Below are positions 1 to 8,859 of a stretch of 64,000 nt of DNA, piece after piece (position 1 is the first letter of the stretch; every line of letters begins with the position of its first letter). The position numbers and the translations under genes were made by a program. Source of the stretch: Psychrobacillus mangrovi. Lineage in GTDB: Bacteria > Bacillota > Bacilli > Bacillales_A > Planococcaceae. The notes beneath the pieces were generated by a model. It was given only the letters and a program-made list of their open reading frames with translations, searched no databases and was not told the DNA's origin. The stretch covers positions 62,001-126,000 of the forward strand of contig NZ_JBAWSY010000006.1 in NCBI RefSeq assembly GCF_037104765.1. The letters are read 5' to 3'.

Positions 1-30
1 CTTCTAATTTTATTGTGTTTATAATTTACC

Positions 31-1182
31 TTATAATCCCGGAAACTTTTCTGGGGAATGTTCATTAAAATTAGATGCAGGTACGATTGTGCCATCTTTC
101 ACTAACTCATAAGCTTCATTCATTTTGTTTAGCGTATCCTCAGATAATTGATGACGACCTTCTTCTTTAATAAAACCAGTCGAATCTGTATCCGCATAAA
201 GAACAACGTTTCCGCCTTTAAAGCTGCCATCCACAACAGAATTCAATGCCTTTTCAATGTTCATAGCCATGAATTTAACAGCAGATGTTAACACGATATT
301 TTCAGAACCATTTGTACCGTCGTCATATTGGTCAACGTCCACACCAATCACTTTTACATCGTCCTTAGCTTCTTTTACTGCTGTGAATACACCATTACCA
401 GTGCCACCTGCAGCGGGGAAGATGATATCTACACCTTGTTTGATTAGCGCATTTCCGATGACTTTACCAGTTGCTTCATCTGCAAAGGATCCTGCATAGT
501 TACCACCAACATCAGCACCCGTTACATCTGTCCCTGCATAACCAGACAATTCAACAAGTTCAACATTTTTTCCAAAGACCTTGTTAGCATAGTTTACGCC
601 TGATTCAAATCCAAATTGATAGTTTACGTTTGAAGGATAAGCAATCCCATTTACAACCGCTACTTTGTTTGTCTTTGTTTCAAGTGCCGCGGCCATTCCT
701 GCAAAGAAACCACTTTCTTGTTCAGCGAAATTCATCGCATAGATATTATCAAAATCAGTTTGGCCATCTACAGGCGCGGGCTCAGAGTCATTTAAAATAA
801 AGATTTTATCAGGATTTTCTACAGCGATGCTAGAAACTCCAGCAAATTGGAACCCAGGTGTTACAATTACATCATAATCTGCCACAATATCAGCAACTGC
901 TTGTACAGCCGCAGCAGGATCACCAGTTTCTTCTTTAACAGCCTTTACTGTTGCTGTTGGATTTTTATCAATAAAGCTCAAAATACCGTTATAGTTATCT
1001 TCATTAAAGCTGCCATCATCAACGCCTGAAGGGCTTGTTACAATGGCAATTTTTAATCCTTCTTCACCTGTTCCAGACTTAGCTTCATTTTCATTAGCTG
1101 AGTCATTTCCGCAAGCTGCCAAAACAGCAGTCATTAAAGCAATAAATAATATCATTGCTATTTTCTTTGTACTTTTTTTCAT
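31..1182 (-). CDS. BMP-family nucleoside-binding lipoprotein of an ABC transporter
   Basis: This is the extracellular substrate-binding lipoprotein of a BMP/PnrA-type ABC importer, a family that binds purine nucleosides. The 383-residue product starts with a lipoprotein signal peptide ending in a LAAC lipobox (Cys24), followed by the family's type I periplasmic-binding fold with the pattern GVDDGSFN near residue 52. The ATPase and permease genes would be expected downstream, beyond the left edge of the window. It follows a sigma-A-like promoter, a guanine-type purine riboswitch and a leader terminator, so expression probably falls when guanine is abundant. This supports guanosine or related nucleoside uptake, like NupN (YufN) of B. 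subtilis, although the exact ligand is inferred. Confidence 0.9.
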   Translation of the reverse strand: MKKSTKKIAMILFIALMTAVLAACGNDSANENEAKSGTGEEGLKIAIVTSPSGVDDGSFNEDNYNGILSFIDKNPTATVKAVKEETGDPAAAVQAVADIVADYDVIVTPGFQFAGVSSIAVENPDKIFILNDSEPAPVDGQTDFDNIYAMNFAEQESGFFAGMAAALETKTNKVAVVNGIAYPSNVNYQFGFESGVNYANKVFGKNVELVELSGYAGTDVTGADVGGNYAGSFADEATGKVIGNALIKQGVDIIFPAAGGTGNGVFTAVKEAKDDVKVIGVDVDQYDDGTNGSENIVLTSAVKFMAMNIEKALNSVVDGSFKGGNVVLYADTDSTGFIKEEGRHQLSEDTLNKMNEAYELVKDGTIVPASNFNEHSPEKFPGL

Positions 1183-1225
1183 TGAAATTATACTCCTCTG
1201 TTAATCATGTTGTTTGTGAAAAAAG

Positions 1226-1252
1226 AAAAAAGCACCGAGTTAAACCGGTGCT
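1226..1252 (-). terminator. Leader terminator of the purine riboswitch
   Basis: Read on the minus strand, the arms AGCACCG and CGGTGCT enclose a short loop and are followed by a run of T. It lies between the riboswitch aptamer and the lipoprotein start codon, so it is the likely expression platform (ligand bound, transcription stops). Confidence 0.85.
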
Positions 1253-1320
1253 TGACTTTAGGTAGGTAAATAATGGAGTGGAAATAAAGTAAAAGTTTAT
1301 TTCCAGATTTATATACACAA

Positions 1321-1390
1321 CCTCGTAGTCAAGCTATTTATGGTAGCTTGGTAGAAACTTTCGGGCCATATCCCCAATATTATACGAGAA
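1321..1390 (-). promoter_or_regulatory. Purine riboswitch aptamer, guanine type
   Basis: On the minus strand the three-way junction of the purine class is visible. P1 is CTCGTA/TACGAG, the L2 loop is GATATGG, J2/3 is TTTCTACC, and P3 carries an L3 loop CCATAAA that can kiss L2. J3/1 reads GACTAC. The base equivalent to position 74 of the xpt aptamer is C, which predicts guanine rather than adenine recognition. The downstream gene encodes a nucleoside-binding lipoprotein, which fits. Confidence 0.93.
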
Positions 1391-1413
1391 TAATATTTAA
1401 TTTTCACAAACTC

Positions 1414-1442
1414 ATATTAACATCAGAAATTCTAACTGTCAA
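1414..1442 (-). promoter_or_regulatory. Sigma-A promoter of the riboswitch transcript
   Basis: On the minus strand TTGACA (1442-1437) and TAATAT (1419-1414) are separated by 17 bp, just upstream of the riboswitch. Confidence 0.75.
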
Positions 1443-1447
1443 TAAAA

Positions 1448-1484
1448 CACGAACATTATTCAAAAAATTAACAAAAACATTCGT
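1448..1484. promoter_or_regulatory. Possible PurR-box pair upstream of the promoter
   Basis: ACACGAACATTATT at about 1448 and the inverted AACATTCG near 1476-1483 look like PurR half-sites (core CGAAC/T). The distance between them is larger than I expect for a classical PurR operator, so this is tentative. Confidence 0.35.
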
Positions 1485-1720
1485 TAATTGAATGATTATT
1501 TATAATAAAAATAATATTATGAATAAATTCTCGAGGGAAATTGACTCATTTCTTATTATAGAAATACGCCTGATTGCTGAATATTAAAAATGCAAATGTG
1601 ATGTAAAAATAACTTCACAGTAATTTTATTATAATAAAATAATAATAAAAACTAAGAGAAATCAAGATTCCCACCATAATCGGCTAAAATTTCGATGCTT
1701 TTTCATCTATTCTGTTAAAA

Positions 1721-1760
1721 AAGGAAGCTGTCTCAATTTTTATTTGAGACAGCCTCTTTT
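1721..1760 (-). terminator. Terminator downstream of the triple RidA gene
   Basis: A perfect 10-bp inverted repeat (GCTGTCTCAA, 1727-1736, with TTGAGACAGC, 1744-1753) has A/T runs on both sides and lies 45 bp past the RidA-fusion stop codon. It can work on both strands. Confidence 0.8.
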
Positions 1761-1804
1761 AGCATTAACGAGTAAATTTGATAGTTCCTGTATTTAAATG
1801 CCTG

Positions 1805-3076
1805 TTATGCTTTTGGAGGTGTTCCTTCAGCATTTGATACAACTACATCGATTTGAATTAAAGCATCTTCAGGTAATGCTGATACGCCAACTGTTCTTCG
1901 TGCAGGAACTCCGCCCGGGAAGAATGTTTTGTATACTTCGTCTACAGCATCCATATCCGCGATATTTTTAACGAAGATATTTACTTTAACTACATCGTCC
2001 ATAACGTGGTCGATACTTTCTACAATTGCCTTAATATTTTTCAAGCACTGTTCAGCTTGCTCTTTTACACCACCTGCTACCAATTGGTCAGTTTTTGGAT
2101 CCAAAGGTAATTGACCTGAAAGGTGATTGTAATGAGAGAATGCTACAGTTTGTGTAGATAAAGAACTCTTTGGTGCATTTTCAGTGTTGTTTGCCCAAAT
2201 AACGATTCCATGTCTGTCTTCAACAGCTTGTGGAGGTGTACCATCTCCGTGTGACACCACTGCTTCCATTTGTACCAAAGCATCCATAGGTAAAGCTGAA
2301 GCTGCAACTATTGTCCGTGCAGGGACATAGGCTACGGCCCTAGCGATAGCGGAGTCTGGGAAAAATGTTGAATAAACTTCGTTTACCGCTTCAATATCCG
2401 AAAGGTCTTTAAGGAAGATAGTAATTTTAACAATATCGTCAAAAGGAACATCGATACTTTCTAAAATTGCCTTGATATTTTTCAAGCACTGTCCAGCCTG
2501 CTCTTGTACACCGCCAGCTACAAATCTACCCGTTTTTGGATCGATAGGCAATTGAGCTGAAAGATAATTGTAATGAGAGAAAGCCACGGTTTGTGTAGAT
2601 AGAGGACTTGTAGGTGCATTTGCTGTGTTATTTGTAAGTTTGATGAGGTCGCCTGCTTGTGGTGCGTTTGGAATTGTACCTTCACCGTGTGATAGAAGTG
2701 CTTCAATTTGTACCATAGCATCCAGAGGCAAAGCTGCAACTGCAACTGTTGTCCGTGCAGGAACATAAGTTGGGAAGAATGTTTTATAAACTTCGTCTAC
2801 AGCGTCAACATCTTTGATATCCTTAACGAATACCGTGATTCTAACAATATCGCTCATAACATGATCGATGCTGTCTACAATTGCCTTGATATTTTTAAAG
2901 CACTGTTCAGCTTGCTCTTTTATACCACCAGCTACCAATTGACCTGTTTTTGGATCGACAGGCAATTGAGCGGAAAGATTATTGTAATGAGAGAAAGCAA
3001 CAGTTTGTGAATATAGACTGTTACCTTTTGGAGCATTTTCCGTATTTTTTGCTGATACTGCGTTATAGCCGCTCAT
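1805..3076 (-). CDS. Triple-domain RidA (YjgF/YER057c/UK114) fusion protein
   Basis: Three consecutive RidA-like domains of about 130 residues form one 423-residue chain. RidA proteins deaminate reactive enamine/imine intermediates. Each repeat carries the family patterns: TVAFSHYN followed by LS(A/G)QLP near its start, EQ(C)xKNIKAI in the middle and VPAR near its end. The VPAR arginine matches the catalytic arginine of RidA. The acidic residue four positions before the S(H/N) near each end is Glu in repeats 1 and 2 and Asp in repeat 3. I chose ATG at 3076 (MSGYNAVSAK) because AAAAGGAGA lies just upstream; an upstream in-frame ATG at 3160 has no such site. RidA normally works as a homotrimer, so this may be a single-chain trimer. 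Confidence 0.85.
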   Translation of the reverse strand: MSGYNAVSAKNTENAPKGNSLYSQTVAFSHYNNLSAQLPVDPKTGQLVAGGIKEQAEQCFKNIKAIVDSIDHVMSDIVRITVFVKDIKDVDAVDEVYKTFFPTYVPARTTVAVAALPLDAMVQIEALLSHGEGTIPNAPQAGDLIKLTNNTANAPTSPLSTQTVAFSHYNYLSAQLPIDPKTGRFVAGGVQEQAGQCLKNIKAILESIDVPFDDIVKITIFLKDLSDIEAVNEVYSTFFPDSAIARAVAYVPARTIVAASALPMDALVQMEAVVSHGDGTPPQAVEDRHGIVIWANNTENAPKSSLSTQTVAFSHYNHLSGQLPLDPKTDQLVAGGVKEQAEQCLKNIKAIVESIDHVMDDVVKVNIFVKNIADMDAVDEVYKTFFPGGVPARRTVGVSALPEDALIQIDVVVSNAEGTPPKA

Positions 3077-3159
3077 GATGTATTCTCCTTTTAGATAAAA
3101 ATTTATTAACTCAAGTATGTACCGAAAAAACTGGTCTAAACCATGGTTCCGTGATTGCA

Positions 3160-3297
3160 AAAAAAAATCGGATTCGCCATGAGAATCGTGTTAGTACAAT
3201 ACCGCAACAAGCGAAGTGAATGGCTGGCTGCGCTCAGTACCGATACGACCCTTTGCGATGCTGAAATCATCCGAATGAAGTCAGTGATATGGATTTG
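3160..3297 (+). pseudogene. Relic of an IS4-type transposase
   Basis: Translation from about 3185 gives VLVQYRNKRSEWLAALSTDT and then TTLCDAEIIR, which resembles the DDE transposase segment of IS4-like elements as I remember it. The similarity stops after roughly 37 codons and no intact frame continues. It sits just outside the leftmost attachment-site copy of the groEL island. Confidence 0.55.
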
Positions 3298-3472
3298 AAG
3301 ACTATTTTGGCTCAACCGATGGCGTTATTCACTCAGTTGAAAAAAACAATTCTCACTAGACACAGACTCGTTTTTGAGCAAGTGTCAATTATAGCAGGCT
3401 ATCTTCGTGTTGACTACATGTTTCTTGTGAATTGTTTTTTCGTTGAGTTTTTTTCTGGACAACAACATTTAA

Positions 3473-3515
3473 GGGCTGCATCAAAAAGATAGAATTTTTT
3501 CGACGCAGCCCTAAA
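3473..3515. terminator. Hairpin AGGGCTGC/GCAGCCCT
   Basis: The arms AGGGCTGC (about 3473-3480) and GCAGCCCT (about 3505-3513) enclose an AT-rich loop. It could be a terminator or an insertion-sequence end; nothing nearby decides. Confidence 0.45.
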
Positions 3516-3665
3516 GAAGCTTCCCAAAAGTTTGCACAACTAATGAGAAGCTTCAGGTTTAACCCTCTATGTTAGCATTTCACTTTCACCTTACATACAA
3601 ACCCATACATATCAAGGGTTGAAGCGGCTTATTACATCAATCATGCCGCCCGTAAGGTGAAAGTG
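3516..3665. other. Attachment-site copy 1 of the groEL island
   Basis: It contains an orphan integrase tail (reading KEASQKFAQLMRS, 3516-3553), then a core resembling the last codons of groEL (3621-3651, GCTTATTACATCA then ATCATGCCGCCC). A perfect 14-bp inverted repeat flanks the core: CACTTTCACCTTAC (3581-3594) and GTAAGGTGAAAGTG (3652-3665). The same layout recurs at 9285-9439 and, as a half site joined to groEL, at 15522-15664. The core has a 3-bp insertion (ATC) relative to groEL. Confidence 0.75.
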
Positions 3666-3963
3666 TGTAATTCCTTTAATAATGTGTGCAAAAAGTGCGG
3701 TAAATCAGGGTTTCTGCAAATCAGCAGTGTAACATCTTCAACAGGTTTTTACCGTCTTTCACTTGATTGCGTTAGCAAAATGTTAGCACCTAGTAATGCA
3801 CACCACCTGTTTGGAGTGCTGACCGTAGACAAATAACATTGCGTGCGTGTATTCATCTACATTTTTTATGCACATAATTGTTTGAAGACCCCAACATTTA
3901 TTGTAGAGCCTAAAAAAGCTGATTGTCTCTTATTCAGAAACAGCCAGTTACACTTTCACAACA

Positions 3964-4143
3964 TTATGATGAAGCCATTGATTCTAAAAGCTCTTGAACG
4001 CTGTAACCTTTCGTATAAGGAGCAAACTCGCCGTATACTCTGATAACTGATTGCAAATCTGCCCCTCCCAATACACCTATCTGAAAATCAATTCCACGAT
4101 TCAACTTTAGATTAATGTAAAATGGAAGTTTTTTATCCTCCTA
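3964..4143 (-). pseudogene. C-terminal fragment of an unidentified gene
   Basis: A minus-strand frame reads coding-like from a stop near 4143 to a TAA at 3966-3964, including IGVLGGADLQSVIRVYGEF and ending LLESMASS. No start codon with a ribosome-binding site is visible, so I read it as the 3' remnant of a lost gene in the island. I do not recognise the family. Confidence 0.35.
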
Positions 4144-4221
4144 AAATATAAATAATGTCGTTCAGAGGAATCTCTCAAACCCATTGCTCCTCATGCACCC
4201 CAAAACCAGAAAATATATTAA

Positions 4222-4310
4222 AAATCGAGAGGATATCGACAGATTGTTATACAATCGATATCCGCTGTTTATTTTATGGAATCGTGATGAATCATCTGAA
4301 TATCCTCTCT
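4222..4310 (-). terminator. Inverted repeats beyond the FUSC-like gene
   Basis: GAGAGGATAT (4227-4236) pairs with ATATCCTCTC (4300-4309), and an inner pair GATATCGA/TCGATATC (4232-4239, 4255-4262) can form an alternative hairpin. It lies 16-100 bp past the stop codon of the membrane protein gene and may end its transcript. Confidence 0.4.
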
Positions 4311-4325
4311 CACAAGCTCCTTCCA

Positions 4326-5291
4326 CTATCGACTTCTTTTGGCAAAAAGTTTTTTCTTTATGTTTAGGTAGTTTTTCATTTCATAAATCAAATAAAATAG
4401 ATTCGCCCGTACTTCAAATTCTTCTCTTGTCTTTGGCAACTCCATCTTGCTGATCAAAGCATTTAATTCCTCTAACTCATTTAATGAAATGTCCGTTGTA
4501 TCTCCCGAATGAACGTTCCGACTTAAATTCTCCAAGAACTCTGCAAACATTTCTTTCTGTTTGACGTCTAGGCTGGATGAAGAGAAAATAGCAACGATTT
4601 TCATCATATGTTTTAGGAGTTCCAGTTGATCCTCTCGCATTTCCAGATAATAATAATCTTTATTTTGTTTTCGCAACAGATGATTTTCTACATCTTGAAT
4701 GGCAATGCTTTTGGATTGATTAATTAAATCTTCTACCTCAAGTATTTCTTTCCCATCCCAATTTCGCATATTATCCCTTAAATGGGCAGAGAGTTCAAAG
4801 AGAAGAATTTCAAACTTTTGTTCAATCTCCTTCTTAAAGTTTTCAATATCTCGCTTGAAATTTGGCATGAAACTATTGACGAGAAGAGCAATTCCCATAC
4901 CGATTAAAATAATATAGAGCTCGTTCAGAAACATAGCCCAGTTAGCATCCTTTACCGTATAAACATGTAATACGACAACCATACTTGTGACAAAACCACC
5001 CTGGATGTGAGCTCTTACGAGGATTGGAACAAATAATAAAATAAATAAGGAAAAGACAATGGGATTATAACCTAATACTTCAAAGAACAAACCACCAAGA
5101 ATCAAAGATAAAAGAGAGGCAAAGAATTTATCCTTAATTGTAATTAATGTCTTTTTCTTCGTTCTCTCGATACACATAATAACAATAATTGCTGCAAATG
5201 TTGCAAATTCCAAATCCAATAAACTCGCAATCCAAATTGCCAGCCCTGCTCCTACAGCAGTCTTTATCGTCCGATAGCCCATACCAATCAT
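4326..5291 (-). CDS. Aromatic acid exporter family (ArAE/FUSC-like) membrane protein
   Basis: This 321-residue protein has four to six hydrophobic segments in its first 150 residues and a charged, helical C-terminal half. That is the architecture of the ArAE_1 (former DUF939) family, which includes B. subtilis YqjA. Relatives are thought to export aromatic or other organic acids, but the substrate is unknown. The opening (MIGMGYRTIKTAVGAGLAIW) matches the family's start style. It lies inside the groEL-associated island, faces away from the integrase relic and is preceded by a long AT dinucleotide run. The family call is fairly firm and the function is inferred. Confidence 0.72.
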   Translation of the reverse strand: MIGMGYRTIKTAVGAGLAIWIASLLDLEFATFAAIIVIMCIERTKKKTLITIKDKFFASLLSLILGGLFFEVLGYNPIVFSLFILLFVPILVRAHIQGGFVTSMVVVLHVYTVKDANWAMFLNELYIILIGMGIALLVNSFMPNFKRDIENFKKEIEQKFEILLFELSAHLRDNMRNWDGKEILEVEDLINQSKSIAIQDVENHLLRKQNKDYYYLEMREDQLELLKHMMKIVAIFSSSSLDVKQKEMFAEFLENLSRNVHSGDTTDISLNELEELNALISKMELPKTREEFEVRANLFYLIYEMKNYLNIKKKLFAKRSR

Positions 5292-5360
5292 AGAAGCACC
5301 ATCCTATTATTTTCTATGTAAATCCTTGCAGGTTACCTGGTTTACAAACATTCGTGTTAA

Positions 5361-5400
<40 letters not shown>

Positions 5401-5443
5401 ATCATACACACCATAACCGGTTGGCATCTAATACTTTTATTTA

Positions 5444-6013
5444 TCATAACGTACTAAGCCGAAGTTCATAAAAATACTGCACAATTGGATGCTTTAACTT
5501 CATCTTCTCACTCATGTTTAAAATTCGTTTTTTCCCAACCCGTCTGTCAACCAAAGCTAGAATATTCAATAGGATATCATTGCTCTCTATGCTTTCCTCT
5601 ATAGAAGTGGATAAAAACTTATTAGCTACAACGATAAAATTTGATTTACTTAATGATGACTGCGCTGACAAAAGCTCCTTTGCATATTCTGATAATTTTC
5701 TACTCCTTGCAATTACTTGTAGACGATCCTCCGGAACTATCCCCTTGGTTTCTTTTCTTACCGCTTCAATTTCTTCATTATTGATAGGAATTTGGATATC
5801 TGAATCATTCTTAATTTCCAGCTCCGTCTGATACCATCTGATTAAGGTAGTTATATCACTCATATTAAGTACATTCTTTTTATCTACCGCAATATAACAA
5901 AGTCCTGCTTTATCAGGTAAATAACGGTAGCTGGTTGCAAGGTATTCAACTCTTCCATATAATGCAGGACAGAGAAAGCTCTCCAGATTTTGCTTCAATT
6001 TGCTCCAGGCCAT
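5444..6013 (-). CDS. SF0329-family protein of unknown function
   Basis: The 189-residue soluble protein begins MAWSKLKQNLESFLCPALYG and contains YRYLPDKAGLCYIAVDKKN, a pattern I associate with proteins annotated as SF0329 family in various bacteria. No catalytic motif or membrane segment is visible. The start ATG at 6013 follows AAGGAGAATTAC. It sits in the island between the ArAE-like gene and the integrase relic. Its sporadic occurrence, as I recall it, fits mobile cargo. No function is proposed. Confidence 0.55.
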   Translation of the reverse strand: MAWSKLKQNLESFLCPALYGRVEYLATSYRYLPDKAGLCYIAVDKKNVLNMSDITTLIRWYQTELEIKNDSDIQIPINNEEIEAVRKETKGIVPEDRLQVIARSRKLSEYAKELLSAQSSLSKSNFIVVANKFLSTSIEESIESNDILLNILALVDRRVGKKRILNMSEKMKLKHPIVQYFYELRLSTL

Positions 6014-6270
6014 GTAATTCTCCTTAATTTTTATTTTTTAAATATTTATTGAGACAGTCGTTCTAATATCTATAATACAATAACCAACATATCGATCATA
6101 CTAAATACAAGATTTAAGAGTGACTTGTATTTTTTGATGTATCATTAATAGTGAGCTAGAAAAATTACCAGACTGATTATACAATAACTATAAGTAATAT
6201 GGTCATTCGGCTTATGACAACAACATTATTTAAATATATCGAGCATATCCCATCAATAATAATCGTCCCT

Positions 6271-6357
6271 ACCACAAAGAATGTCTATCTCCACGTGACA
6301 AAAGAAATGAAAAAAGAAGCTTTCCAAAAGTTTGCACGACTAATGAGAAGCCTCAAA
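6271..6357 (+). pseudogene. Extra C-terminal fragment of a tyrosine integrase
   Basis: The frame reads KNVYLHVTKEMKKEAFQKF and ends ARLMRSL, nearly the same as the true integrase end at 9240-9327 and including the likely catalytic tyrosine. Here it is fused directly to the middle part of another integrase copy, which suggests deletion or recombination between two integrase genes. Confidence 0.75.
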
Positions 6358-6668
6358 AGGATAAGAAAACAATCGAGCAATTGGAGGAAGAAGAAGTCCC
6401 AAAATATTTGGAAAAGGAAGAGCTAGCACTCTTTTTAAAAACTGCTAAGGAGCGGGGTCTGGAGTTAGACTACTTAATATTTCTTATCCTATCCTACACA
6501 GGAATTAGGGTTGGAGAACTCGTAGCGCTCAAGTGGAAAGATATTGATTTTGTGAATCAGACAATCAGTATTACAAAACGTATTATAATCCCAACAATAA
6601 TACGGTAAAATTTCTATTAGTAACGCCTAAAACGAAAAAATCCCGACGAAAAGTTGTTGTGGATGAAG

Positions 6669-6676
6669 ATATGATT
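6669..6676. repeat. Left 8-bp target-site duplication ATATGATT
   Basis: It is identical to 8948-8955 on the other side of the element. An 8-bp duplication is typical of IS1595-family transposition. Confidence 0.93.
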
Positions 6677-6873
6677 GGCTATGTTAAAGGAAAAGGTTGA
6701 TTTATCGTAAAATGCTATGGTCACTTCTACCCTACATTTGGCGTTTAATAATTTCCACCTAAACTGGATATTTATGTTAAAATGAGGATAGGTTTATGAA
6801 GGTGACATTTAAACTAATGAAGGGATTAGCTGAAGAAGAGGTAAATCAGCATTCGTTAAAAAGGAGGGATTTT

Positions 6874-7743
6874 TTGAAAGATATAGAGTTGGAATATAAG
6901 GTAGTTGGCAGTGGGAAGTCTATTCTTATCCTAGAAACAGGGATAGGTGGTTCTTTTTATAATTGGTATCCTTTTATTCAAAAAATCAAAGAAGACTTTA
7001 CGATTGTTATGTACCATAGGGCTGGATATGGAAATAGTCCAGTTTCAAAAGAACTTCGAACAACTAAAAATATTGCTGAGGAACTTTATGAACTTATTGA
7101 AAGAATAGGTATCACTGAAAAATTTGTTCTAATTGGTCATTCTTTTGGAGGCTTGTGTGTACAGCAGTTTTCAAAAATGTACCCTAACAAAATAAAGGGA
7201 CTAATCCTTATAGATTCTACTTCATATAATTTTAACAAATTATACAATCTTGATATACCTGTAATGAATTCCTTAATTTCAATAGATAAGATGATAGAAA
7301 ACAATATGGAGAACTCTAACAAATCAAAAGAGGAACTGAATATTAAATTCAAGAATATGATTGTTGAATACGAAAAAACTTTACCTTACAGCGAAGCAAA
7401 AGATTATGAGGAATTGATAACAAATCCCCTCTTCTCTAAGACAATTGCCAAAGAATTTGAAAACTGGGGAATTAGTAGCAAGAATATATTAGAAATGGGT
7501 GATTTTCCTAACATTCCACTAATAGTAATCGCAAGAGATAAAGGAGTATCAGTAAAGGCTTTTGTTGAACATGACATACCTGTGGAAGAAGCAGTTTTAT
7601 ATGAAGATACTTGGCGTGAGTTGCAGATAGAATTATCTCATTCGTCTAAAAAAGGCGAGATAGTTATTGCTGAAGGAAGTGACCATGACGTTCACTTAGA
7701 CAGACCTGATATTATAATTCAGTGTTTAAAAAGATTTTTATAA
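6874..7743 (+). CDS. Alpha/beta hydrolase, passenger of the IS1595-type element
   Basis: The product of about 289 residues has the alpha/beta hydrolase fold pattern: an oxyanion-region segment near ETGIGG, the nucleophile elbow GHSFGG, and a C-terminal GSDHDVHLDRP segment that supplies the likely catalytic histidine. I prefer the TTG start at 6874 because AAGGAGGGA lies 7 bp upstream. An in-frame ATG at 6796 would add 26 residues and has weaker signals. No signal peptide or membrane segment is visible, so it should be cytosolic. The gene lies wholly between the element's inverted repeats and has its own hairpin terminator. The substrate cannot be told from the sequence. Confidence 0.82.
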   Translation: MKDIELEYKVVGSGKSILILETGIGGSFYNWYPFIQKIKEDFTIVMYHRAGYGNSPVSKELRTTKNIAEELYELIERIGITEKFVLIGHSFGGLCVQQFSKMYPNKIKGLILIDSTSYNFNKLYNLDIPVMNSLISIDKMIENNMENSNKSKEELNIKFKNMIVEYEKTLPYSEAKDYEELITNPLFSKTIAKEFENWGISSKNILEMGDFPNIPLIVIARDKGVSVKAFVEHDIPVEEAVLYEDTWRELQIELSHSSKKGEIVIAEGSDHDVHLDRPDIIIQCLKRFL

Positions 7744-7770
7744 CAATGAACTTCTAATAGGATAGGTATT

Positions 7771-7808
7771 AAATGAGCTTGGAGATACATTTCCCCCAGC
7801 TCATTTTT
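7771..7808 (+). terminator. Terminator of the passenger hydrolase
   Basis: AAATGAGCT (7771-7779) pairs with AGCTCATTT (7798-7806), followed by T-rich sequence, 28 bp after the stop codon. Confidence 0.7.
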
Positions 7809-7853
7809 ATGTATATTCTTATTTGCTATGAAATAACATGTATAATCTTGTCC

Positions 7854-8859
7854 TCAGAATGCGATGTTTCTCAACCTTAACTTATCTGCGGTTTCCCAAG
7901 TCCCGTGAACACTCGCCAAGATAAGCATTTGCTTTTTCTTTCTCAAATCGCTTTCCATTTTCCTATTGTCGAGGAATTGAAACCACACTAAATAAAGTTG
8001 TAAATACTTCGTAGAAACCCCATTAAACCGACTTATCCATTTCTTTAAACGGGAATGGTAATTATTAATATTATTGAGGTGGTAGATGCCTTTCTTTACA
8101 TATTCTTTCTTACTACCGTTTATGATGATGTGCTCCACATCGTTAGTAGAGGTGTAAGATTTGTAAGAATTGTGAGCATCGGAAATAAGCACCGTATCAT
8201 TCTTAAAATGCGATGTAAGGGTGTTATCAATTTGTTCCATTAGAATTCTACCTGAACCGACTCGCTTTGAAAGGGTCGTTTTGTTTCGGTCTCTAGCTAC
8301 TAATACACAGACTTGTTCATTGGAAATACCTCTTTTGGTAGCAGAACCGCCACGTTTTCTTGGTTTGCGATTCGGAATAACTCTTCGTCCTTTATGGCTT
8401 TCTAAGAAGTATGTTTCATCTACTTCTACTAGTCCTTCAAATATACCGATACTTTCTTTTGCGAGAGCAGTCAGCACTTTATGTTACGTGAGTGATGTCA
8501 ATTTGTGAAGCTGTTTCACGAAGTGATAGACCATTCAACATACACTCTATAAATGGAATCCATTTATCTGCCTTTTTCGAACGATACATAGGGGAATTGG
8601 TCAAATCACAGCTTAATTTATAACAGTCTTTGCACTTATAACGTTGGCGACCATCTCGTTTCCCGTAACGAACCACTGATGTACTTCCACAATGCCGACA
8701 ATGAAAACCATGAGAAAACTTTCTCTCTCTCAATTCACCGATTAAAGCTCCTTGTTGTGAGGCTGACGGCGAGAAATGGCGAGTTAGATAATCTAAAATG
8801 TATTCTTTGTCCTTATCATTCAAGGAAGAAATATTATCTATTATGTTCGTTAAAGTCAT
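7854..8859 (-). pseudogene. IS1595-family transposase, disrupted by a short deletion
   Basis: Two adjacent minus-strand frames are the halves of one transposase. The N-terminal half (8859-8479, MTLTNIIDN) has a C2C2 zinc ribbon (CRHC and CKDC), the usual IS1595 head. The C-terminal half (ending 7854) has the DDE-type core: VDETYF, ISDAHNSY and a SRLKKWISRFNGVSTKYL segment. Between them the frame runs into a stop (DITHVT then TAA), and the expected link around HKVLTAL is out of frame, which suggests a deletion of roughly a dozen bases. The start has AAAGGGG upstream. The element probably cannot move by itself now, although a programmed frameshift cannot be excluded by eye. Confidence 0.82.

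Larger units (their letters stand above)
3666..4325. other. Gene-poor stretch of island module 2
   Basis: No intact gene is apparent. It holds GTTAGCAAAATGTTAGCA (3771-3788), a motif also seen near the other att copies, a coding relic on the minus strand (3964-4143), and inverted repeats at 4227-4309. Confidence 0.5.

Noticed and set aside
3289..3492. Plus-strand frame of 67 codons after the IS4 relic
   Set aside because: No ribosome-binding site and no continuing similarity to a transposase; it probably reads through decayed sequence.
4155..4453. Two overlapping plus-strand frames opposite the end of the ArAE-like gene
   Set aside because: No ribosome-binding site, and they cover inverted repeats and the real gene on the other strand.
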